Translations under genes and position numbers: made by a program | Notes under the pieces: generated by a model | Database searches by the model: none | What the model was told of the DNA's origin: nothing | What the model saw: only the letters and a program-made list of their open reading frames with translations | Shown here: piece after piece, positions 1-4,164 of the stretch | How the letters are laid out: every line of letters starts with the position of its first letter | How positions within the stretch are numbered: position 1 is the stretch's first letter | Source of the DNA: DASZTV01 sp036267875 | GTDB taxonomy: Bacteria; Actinomycetota; Actinomycetes; JAFAQI01 | NCBI GenBank assembly: GCA_036267875.1 | Contig: DATAVE010000027.1 | Span: 1-5,376 of the forward strand | DNA: 5,376 nt | Direction: 5' to 3'

Positions 1-140
1 CCGACGTCACGGCCGTCCTTGGCCGGGTCGAAGACCAGCATCCCGACGAGGTCCATGTCTGGGTGGCGAAGCACCTGCTGTGCCGCACGGGTGCCGATGT
101 TGCCGGTCGCCCACTGCACGACTCTCAGTCGCTGGTTCAC
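1..140 (-). CDS. Dihydrodipicolinate reductase-like NAD(P)-binding protein, N-terminal part (cut by window edge)
   Basis: Only the first 46 codons are present; the gene continues past base 1. The GTG start at 140-138 overlaps the TGA of the CoA-transferase by four bases (GTGA), which fixes the start and suggests translational coupling. The protein opens with RVVQWATGNIGTRA (residues 6-19), a Rossmann first strand with a G-x-x-G turn (Gly13, Gly16). It is followed by an HPDMDLVGMLVFDPAK segment (residues 26-41), in which the second strand leads into the cofactor-binding region. From family knowledge, this opening is typical of the actinobacterial proteins annotated as dihydrodipicolinate reductase or 2,4-diaminopentanoate dehydrogenase-like, which are usually about 350 residues long. 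They are mostly not lysine-biosynthetic DapB, and their substrates are generally unknown. It is the fourth gene of the leftward operon, so it is probably an NAD(P)H-dependent cytosolic oxidoreductase in the same pathway. The catalytic domain is outside the window. Confidence 0.82.
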   Translation of the reverse strand, partial: MNQRLRVVQWATGNIGTRAAQQVLRHPDMDLVGMLVFDPAKDGRDV

Positions 141-1279
141 GATGCGTCCGTCCCGTCGCCGAGCAGTTGCGATGTGTGTTCGTGGAGCCGTGGTGGCGCG
201 GTGAACTCGCCACCACCTTCGATGCGGATCGGGTTGCCGACCATCCGCAGCGCCCCGGCGTCGGTGTCGACGGAGACCACCATCCCCCGGGACCGTACGT
301 AGTCGCTGTCGAGCGCGTCCGTCAGCGAGACGACCGATCCGACCGCGAGACCGAGCGGACGCAGCAAGTCCACCCACTCGCGAGCCGTTGCCTCCATCAG
401 GCGCGCGCCGAGCAGCTCGACGAGCTCGGTGCGGTACTCCGACCGCGCGTGCATGGAGGCGAACCGCGGATCCGTGCCCCACTCCGGATTGCCGATCTCG
501 ACGCAGAGCCGTTGCCAGAACACGTCGTGAGTGACGAACAGCGCGAGGTACCCATCGGCGGTCTCGAACAGCTGCGCCGGCGTATAGAAGCTGTGTGCGC
601 CCGAGGCCTGCCGAGGCGGTACCGTCCCGCCGTTGAGGTACGCCGCCGCCTTGTAGTTGAGCTGACTGAGCATGGTGTCGAACAGCGAGACATCCACCTG
701 GCCGCCGACGCCGGAGGAGTTGGCGGAGTGCACCTTCGCGAGCAGGCCGAGCGCGGCCATGATCGCGGAGGAGTTGTCGACCACGGAGTAGCCCGGCAGC
801 ATCGGTGGGCCGTCCGGGTCGCCGGTCATCGCGGCAATGCCGACGCCGGCCTGCACGACGTAGTCGAACGCCGGCCACTCCGCCTCCGGACCGTCAAGCC
901 CGTAACCGGTGAGGGCGACGCACACGATCTTCGGGTTCACGGCGCCCAACGACGCATAGTCGAGCCCCAGTTTGCGGATGGCCGACGGTCGCAGGTTGAC
1001 GAGCAACGCGTCGGACTCGCGGACCAGCCGGTGCAGCGCCGCCTGCCCGTCGGCATCCGCGAGGTCGAGGTGCACGCTGCGCTTGTTGCGGTTCAGGCTT
1101 GCGAAGTAGACGTTGTGCCCGCCGACGTAGTGCGAGCCGACGTCGCGCGAGAGGTCACCGGTCTCGGACTCGATCTTGACGACGTCGGCGCCGAGATCGG
1201 CAAGCAGCATCGTCGCGAATGGCCCGGCCAGGATGTGGCCGACTTCGAGGACGCGAAGCCCGGCGAGCGGCCCCGTCAC
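137..1279 (-). CDS. Family III CoA-transferase (CaiB/BaiF type)
   Basis: This 380-residue protein is near the usual length (about 380-430) of family III CoA-transferases, cytosolic enzymes that move CoA between carboxylic acids through an aspartyl-CoA thioester. It opens with PLAGLRVLEVGHILAGPFATMLLADLGADVVKIE, the classic N-terminal block (residues 4-37). A NRNKRSVHLDL segment follows (residues 63-73), then VNLRPSAIRKLGLDY (94-108), TGYGLDGP (124-131), and GGQVDVSLFD (192-201). By my alignment from memory with oxalate formyl-CoA transferase, Asp168 (in the VVDNSS segment) matches its nucleophile Asp169. A C-terminal LHEHTSQLLG motif (365-374) closes the fold. The GTG start at 1279 overlaps the upstream VOC stop by GTGA, and no ribosome site is visible, so coupled translation is likely. 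The 3' end overlaps the next gene in the same way. The family assignment is firm, but neither CoA donor nor acceptor can be read. It could also be a racemase-like member of the same fold, though the formyl-CoA-transferase-type aspartate context favours CoA transfer. Confidence 0.93.
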   Translation of the reverse strand: MTGPLAGLRVLEVGHILAGPFATMLLADLGADVVKIESETGDLSRDVGSHYVGGHNVYFASLNRNKRSVHLDLADADGQAALHRLVRESDALLVNLRPSAIRKLGLDYASLGAVNPKIVCVALTGYGLDGPEAEWPAFDYVVQAGVGIAAMTGDPDGPPMLPGYSVVDNSSAIMAALGLLAKVHSANSSGVGGQVDVSLFDTMLSQLNYKAAAYLNGGTVPPRQASGAHSFYTPAQLFETADGYLALFVTHDVFWQRLCVEIGNPEWGTDPRFASMHARSEYRTELVELLGARLMEATAREWVDLLRPLGLAVGSVVSLTDALDSDYVRSRGMVVSVDTDAGALRMVGNPIRIEGGGEFTAPPRLHEHTSQLLGDGTDAS

Positions 1280-1701
1280 GAGTGGGGAACGTTCAGAAGC
1301 TCGACGAGAGTGCCGTCGGGATCGCGGAGGGTCACGACATCGACACCGTTCTTCAGCGTGGCCCGGCGTACGTCGGTCCCGCCGGCCGCTTCAAGCCGCG
1401 GCAGCACCGCTGCCAGGTCGACCATGAAGGAGAGCATGACGCTTCCTGTGGCGACCGGCTGCGCGCCGGGTCCCGCAGGCGCCGGCTCGGCCATGGTCAA
1501 CAGCTCGACCTGACCACGGTCGGGATGGTCCGGATCACCCAGGATCATTGCCCGCAAGCGATGTGACGTGACATCGAACATCGCCGGCCACGGTCCGTCG
1601 AACTCGCGGTCGACGAGCGTCGCGAGGCCCAAGCCGTCCCGGTAGAACGCAAGGCTCGGGTCCGCATCCGCGACGAAGATGACCACGTGGTCGAGGTGCA
1701 T
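1276..1701 (-). CDS. VOC (glyoxalase/dioxygenase) fold protein
   Basis: The protein has 141 residues, the size of a single two-module vicinal-oxygen-chelate protein. The first beta-alpha-beta module starts HLDHVVIFVADADPSLAFYRDGLGL (residues 2-26) and ends at QVELL (64-68). The second starts SVMLSFMVDLAAVLPRLEAAGG (87-108) and ends RDPDGTLVELLN (126-137), the hallmark end of VOC proteins. Expected metal ligands are His4, Glu66 and Glu134. The fourth position, usually His or Gln at the start of the second module, appears to be Met89. From family knowledge, VOC enzymes include glyoxalase I, methylmalonyl-CoA epimerase and ring-cleavage dioxygenases; nothing here selects one. The ATG at 1701 is chosen because the fold starts exactly there, although the frame stays open upstream into the LLM gene to 1914. 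It begins 16 bases after the LLM stop with only a GGGG stretch as ribosome site, and its TGA overlaps the CoA-transferase GTG. It is likely a cytosolic isomerase, lyase or dioxygenase of the same pathway. Confidence 0.87.
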   Translation of the reverse strand: MHLDHVVIFVADADPSLAFYRDGLGLATLVDREFDGPWPAMFDVTSHRLRAMILGDPDHPDRGQVELLTMAEPAPAGPGAQPVATGSVMLSFMVDLAAVLPRLEAAGGTDVRRATLKNGVDVVTLRDPDGTLVELLNVPHS

Positions 1702-1717
1702 CGGGGCAGTCCCCAAC

Positions 1718-2671
1718 CTAGATCTCGGGGCAGATCGAGGAGAGGAACGCCACAGTGCGGTCCCGGGACTCGATGCGTGCCTCCCGGGTCTTGCCGTAGG
1801 GAAGCAGCCGCACCGAGAAGTCGGTGACGCCGGCATCGCGATACCGCTCGATTCCAGCACGCACCGCCGTCTCGTCCCCGGCGACAAGAAAGTCGCCCGA
1901 GTCCTTCGCGTCACCGTGCTCCAGCAGCCGCTCGTAGTTGGGCGAGTAGTCGGAGTGGCTCATCGCCGTCCGCGCCCAGTCCCGGGCAGCGTCAACCTCG
2001 CTGTTGCTGCAGAGCGTGACCGGAACGCCGGCGACGATCCGCGGCGCGGGGCGTCCCGCGTCCGCCGCCGCCTTGGTGATGCTGGGTGCGATGTGCTCGC
2101 CGATGTTGCGCGCGTCGGCCATCCAGAGGACGCTGCCGTCGGTGAGCTCACCGGCGATCTTCAGCATCAACGGCGCGAGTGCGGCGAGCAGGATCGGCGT
2201 CGGCGTGATGTCAGTGACGGCGAGCGGGTTGTGGATCCGGAAGTGCTCGTTGTCGACGTCGACGGTGCCCGGTCCCGCGAATGCGACGTTGAGGACCTCG
2301 AGGTAGCTGCGCACCAGGCGCGCGGGCTTGTCGTACGACAGGCCGAGCATGTCCTCGATCACCCAGTGGTGCGATGGCCCGACGCCCAAGGTGAGGCGAC
2401 CTTCGCAGACTGCCTGGGTCGACAGCGCCTGGTGTGCCATTGCGATCGGGTGCCGCGTCTGCAGTGGCAACACCGCCGTACCGATCTCGACTCGGCTGGT
2501 GACACGGCCCATCAATGCGACCGCGGTGAGCGCGTCGAAGTCATCCGGCGGCTGCGCAACCCACAGCGACGCAAAGCCTGCGTGCTCGGCATCGATGGCA
2601 TCGGACTCGATCTTGGCGACGGCCTCGCGGTAGCGGCCCGGGTCCGGACCAACCATCAGGCCGATGCGCAC
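1718..2671 (-). CDS. LLM-class F420-dependent oxidoreductase (TIGR03564/MSMEG_4879-like)
   Basis: This 317-residue protein belongs to the luciferase-like monooxygenase (LLM) TIM-barrel family. It opens with MRIGLMVGPDPGRYREAV, then has GFASLWVAQPPDDFDALTAVALMGRVTSRVEIGTAVLP (residues 32-69), QTRHPIAMAHQALSTQAVCEGRLTLGVGPSHHW (71-103), and later the APLMLKIAGELTDGSVLWMAD segment. I recognise this overall pattern as the F420-dependent MSMEG_4879-type family, common in mycobacteria and relatives; cofactor use is family inference. Such enzymes transfer hydride between F420 and a substrate in the cytosol; the substrate is unknown. It is the first gene of the leftward operon. The GTG start at 2671 gives the family-standard N-terminus. 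No Shine-Dalgarno precedes it, but a -10-like TATAAG ends 8 bases upstream, which fits a leaderless mRNA starting at the GTG. The stop (TAG, 1720-1718) lies 16 bases before the VOC start. Confidence 0.92.
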   Translation of the reverse strand: MRIGLMVGPDPGRYREAVAKIESDAIDAEHAGFASLWVAQPPDDFDALTAVALMGRVTSRVEIGTAVLPLQTRHPIAMAHQALSTQAVCEGRLTLGVGPSHHWVIEDMLGLSYDKPARLVRSYLEVLNVAFAGPGTVDVDNEHFRIHNPLAVTDITPTPILLAALAPLMLKIAGELTDGSVLWMADARNIGEHIAPSITKAAADAGRPAPRIVAGVPVTLCSNSEVDAARDWARTAMSHSDYSPNYERLLEHGDAKDSGDFLVAGDETAVRAGIERYRDAGVTDFSVRLLPYGKTREARIESRDRTVAFLSSICPEI

Positions 2672-2679
2672 GACGTCAA

Positions 2680-2709
2680 CTTATACCCGAGCGGCAATCA
2701 CGTTCTCAA
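2680..2709 (-). promoter_or_regulatory. Candidate leftward promoter of the LLM operon (possibly leaderless)
   Basis: On the minus strand TTGAGA (2709-2704, five of six matches to the -35 consensus TTGACA) is followed by an 18-base spacer and TATAAG (2685-2680, five of six to TATAAT). Eight bases separate the -10 from the GTG start of the LLM gene at 2671. A transcription start at the usual distance would therefore fall on or next to the start codon. The absence of a ribosome binding site before that GTG supports this, and leaderless mRNAs are known to be common in actinobacteria. The promoter call rests on sequence match only. Confidence 0.55.
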
Positions 2710-2717
2710 TATCGAGA
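2704..2717. promoter_or_regulatory. Near-perfect 14-base palindrome, candidate operator
   Basis: TCTCAATATCGAGA pairs with its own reverse complement at 12 of 14 positions; only the fifth position from each end mismatches. Its left half is exactly the -35 hexamer of the leftward promoter candidate. A dimeric repressor bound here would block that promoter and could also affect the rightward operon. The regulator is not encoded in the window. The length is short enough that chance is possible, but the position between divergent operons is favourable. Confidence 0.4.
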
Positions 2718-2724
2718 GTCGCTG

Positions 2725-2752
2725 TTGCAGAAGCCTCCGACTACGCGATACT
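2725..2752 (+). promoter_or_regulatory. Weak candidate rightward promoter of the SDR operon
   Basis: TTGCAG (2725-2730) and GATACT (2747-2752) are separated by 16 bases. The -10 matches TATAAT at four positions and the -35 is poor. A start around 2759 would leave a leader of about 25 bases carrying the strong ribosome site at 2771-2778. This is the best rightward candidate I can see in the intergenic region, but it is not convincing alone. Confidence 0.28.
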
Positions 2753-2758
2753 CGGCAC

Positions 2759-2768
2759 CGTTGCAACG
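2759..2768. promoter_or_regulatory. Perfect 10-base palindrome CGTTGCAACG, candidate operator
   Basis: CGTTGCAACG equals its own reverse complement. It lies just upstream of the SDR ribosome site and near the predicted rightward transcription start, where a bound repressor would block transcription. Its core GTTGCA (2760-2765) also occurs at 2724-2729, 36 bases upstream, inside an odd-centred CTG-TTG-CAG near-palindrome. Both copies lie in the 112-base control region. No binding protein can be named. Confidence 0.38.
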
Positions 2769-2770
2769 AC

Positions 2771-2778
2771 AGAAGGAG
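2771..2778 (+). promoter_or_regulatory. Strong ribosome binding site of the SDR gene
   Basis: AGAAGGAG lies five bases before the GTG at 2784. It decides the start: the frame is open upstream as far as 2664, but this site and the fold both place the first residue at 2784. It is one of only two strong Shine-Dalgarno sites in the window, and no such site precedes the leftward genes. Confidence 0.85.
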
Positions 2779-2783
2779 CACTG

Positions 2784-3542
2784 GTGAGCAGGGTTGCGGT
2801 GGTGACCGGCGGGGCGTCCGGCATGGGACTCGAGATCTGCCGACAGCTCGCTGCGCGCGGTGATCGGGTCGCAGTCGTCGACCTCTCGGCGGAGGCGGCC
2901 GAGAAGGCTGCCGCCGGAATCGCCGAAGCCGGTGGCAGTGTCCATGAAACCCGTGTAGTCGGCCTGCAGGCTGACGTCAGCGATCGCTCCGCGATCGACG
3001 CGGCGTACGCGGCGGTGCGCGAGCAGCTCGGGCCGATCGAGATCCTGGTGACCAGCGCAGGCCTCGACGAGTTCGCCTCCTTCACCGACATCTCCGCCGA
3101 GCAGTGGGACCGGATGATCGCGGTCAACCTGACCGGCACCTTCCACTCGCTGCAGGCCGCGGTGCCCGACATGCTCGCCGGCGGTTGGGGCAGGATCGTC
3201 ACGATCTCGTCCTCCAGCGCACAGAGCGGCGCGAAGCGCATGGCGCACTACGTCGCATCCAAGGGCGGCGTCATTGGCATCACCAAGGCGCTCGCGGTGG
3301 AGCTCGCTCCCAACGGCATCACCGTCAACACGATCCCACCCGGCTTCATCGACACCCCGATGGTCCGCCGCGCCGAGGACAAGGGCGACGTGCCCGACGT
3401 CAACCTGATCGCGAAGCAGACCCCGGTACGCCGCGCCGGCACACCGCAGGACATCGCCGCCGCTTGCATCTTTCTTTGTTCGGAGGAGGCCGGCTACATC
3501 ACCGGCCAGGCGTTGAACGTCAACGGCGGCTGGTACCTCTAG
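2784..3542 (+). CDS. Short-chain dehydrogenase/reductase (classical SDR, probably NAD-dependent)
   Basis: The 252-residue length matches classical SDRs (about 250). The nucleotide-binding TGGASGMG motif (TGxxxGxG) is at residues 8-15. Asp33 ends the second strand (VAVVDLS), which in this family favours NAD(H) over NADP(H). ADVSD (63-67) binds the adenine side. The usual NNAG motif reads TSAG (90-93). The catalytic tetrad is Asn115, Ser143 (within a run of four serines), Tyr156 and Lys160 (YVASK). PPGFIDTPM follows the active site, and GQALNVNGGWYL is the standard C-terminus. The enzyme most likely oxidises a secondary alcohol or reduces the ketone in the cytosol. Sequence resembles SDRs acting on hydroxyacyl-CoA or alicyclic alcohols (BadH/FabG-like), but substrate cannot be assigned. 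It is first in the rightward operon, and its TAG stop directly abuts the next ATG. The chosen GTG start has a strong ribosome site. Confidence 0.94.
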   Translation: MSRVAVVTGGASGMGLEICRQLAARGDRVAVVDLSAEAAEKAAAGIAEAGGSVHETRVVGLQADVSDRSAIDAAYAAVREQLGPIEILVTSAGLDEFASFTDISAEQWDRMIAVNLTGTFHSLQAAVPDMLAGGWGRIVTISSSSAQSGAKRMAHYVASKGGVIGITKALAVELAPNGITVNTIPPGFIDTPMVRRAEDKGDVPDVNLIAKQTPVRRAGTPQDIAAACIFLCSEEAGYITGQALNVNGGWYL

Positions 3543-4142
3543 ATGACCCCGCGGATCGGTCCCGTCCCGAAGGAGCATTGGGACGACGACTGCGTCGCCG
3601 CGATCCGGGCAGGTATGCCCGCCGCCGCGTCGGATCGTTTTCTCGCACCGGATCCCGACGCCCCTCGGCTCACCAACGGGATCGCCAGCATGCTGCACCA
3701 CCCGCGGCTGGCCGCGGCGTTCCTCGCGTTCAACGGACAGCTGCTCTGGGATCCGGTGCTCGATCCACGACTGCGGGAGCTGATGGTGCTGCGCGTCGCG
3801 TGGCGCACCCGGTCGACGTATGAATGGGTTCAGCACGTCAAGCTCTCGCAGCGCTACAGCGTGACCGCTGTCGAGGTCGACGCCATCGGGGCGGGCGAGT
3901 ACGGCGGCTTCACGCAAGTGGAAGCTGACCTGCTGCGAGGAACCGACCAGCTGCTCGATGGCTACCGGATCGATGACGCCACCTGGGAGCGGCTCGCCGC
4001 GGTCCTCGACGCGAAGGCGCTTGTCGAGATGCTCTTCGTCATCGGTACGTATACGGGTCTTGCGATGGTGTTCAACGGACTCGGCATCGAGCTCGACCCC
4101 GATCTCGACCCGGCCAGCGCTCCGGCCCTGCCGGCCGAATAA
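3543..4142 (+). CDS. Carboxymuconolactone decarboxylase (CMD/AhpD-fold) family protein
   Basis: The protein has 199 residues with a CMD core around residues 50-115. Recognisable elements are ASMLHHPRLAAAFLAFNGQLLW (48-69), LDPRLRELMVLRVAWRTRSTYEWVQHVKLSQR (73-104) with the Glu94/His98 pair of the family's ExxxH motif, and a second helical half ending FVIGTYTGLAMVFNGLGIELDP (165-186). From family knowledge, relatives include 4-carboxymuconolactone decarboxylase and the AhpD alkylhydroperoxidase; many actinobacterial members have no known reaction. The AhpD redox CxxC is absent: Cys17 is the only cysteine, so peroxidase activity through a disulfide is unlikely. The ATG follows the SDR stop with no intervening base and only a weak GGCGG upstream, so it probably depends on ribosomes finishing the SDR. 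The C-terminal tail is acidic then Pro/Ala-rich and probably disordered. The family is firm, but function is open. Confidence 0.88.
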   Translation: MTPRIGPVPKEHWDDDCVAAIRAGMPAAASDRFLAPDPDAPRLTNGIASMLHHPRLAAAFLAFNGQLLWDPVLDPRLRELMVLRVAWRTRSTYEWVQHVKLSQRYSVTAVEVDAIGAGEYGGFTQVEADLLRGTDQLLDGYRIDDATWERLAAVLDAKALVEMLFVIGTYTGLAMVFNGLGIELDPDLDPASAPALPAE

Positions 4143-4149
4143 CTGAGGC

Positions 4150-4156
4150 GGAGGAG
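4150..4156 (+). promoter_or_regulatory. Ribosome binding site of the amidohydrolase gene
   Basis: GGAGGAG ends eight bases before the GTG at 4165. The in-frame GTG at 4156-4158 overlaps this site and has no properly spaced site of its own, so 4165 is preferred; the difference is three residues (VTT). Confidence 0.75.
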
Positions 4157-4164
4157 TGACGACA

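Noticed and set aside
80..1513. A 477-codon open frame on the plus strand
   Set aside because: It is antisense to the CoA-transferase and the VOC gene, rich in Arg/Val/Asp/His, and has no motifs.
1701..1733. Nine-base direct repeat TCGGGGCAG (1701-1709 and 1725-1733)
   Set aside because: It is short, the second copy lies inside LLM coding sequence, and it is expected by chance in DNA this GC-rich.
1702..1914. In-frame 71-codon N-terminal extension of the VOC protein
   Set aside because: It overlaps the LLM coding sequence, reads as low-complexity Arg/Ser/Pro, and the VOC fold begins exactly at the ATG at 1701.
2664..2783. In-frame 40-codon N-terminal extension of the SDR
   Set aside because: It crosses the divergent promoter region, has no family resemblance, and the strong AGAAGGAG site sits just ahead of the GTG at 2784 where the Rossmann strand begins.
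1679..2863. A 394-codon open frame on the plus strand
   Set aside because: It is antisense to the LLM oxidoreductase and crosses the control region into the SDR gene out of frame; no family resemblance.
4156..4164. Alternative GTG start for the amidohydrolase
   Set aside because: This GTG is part of the GGAGGAG ribosome site itself and lacks an upstream site at usable spacing. It cannot be excluded outright but changes only three residues.
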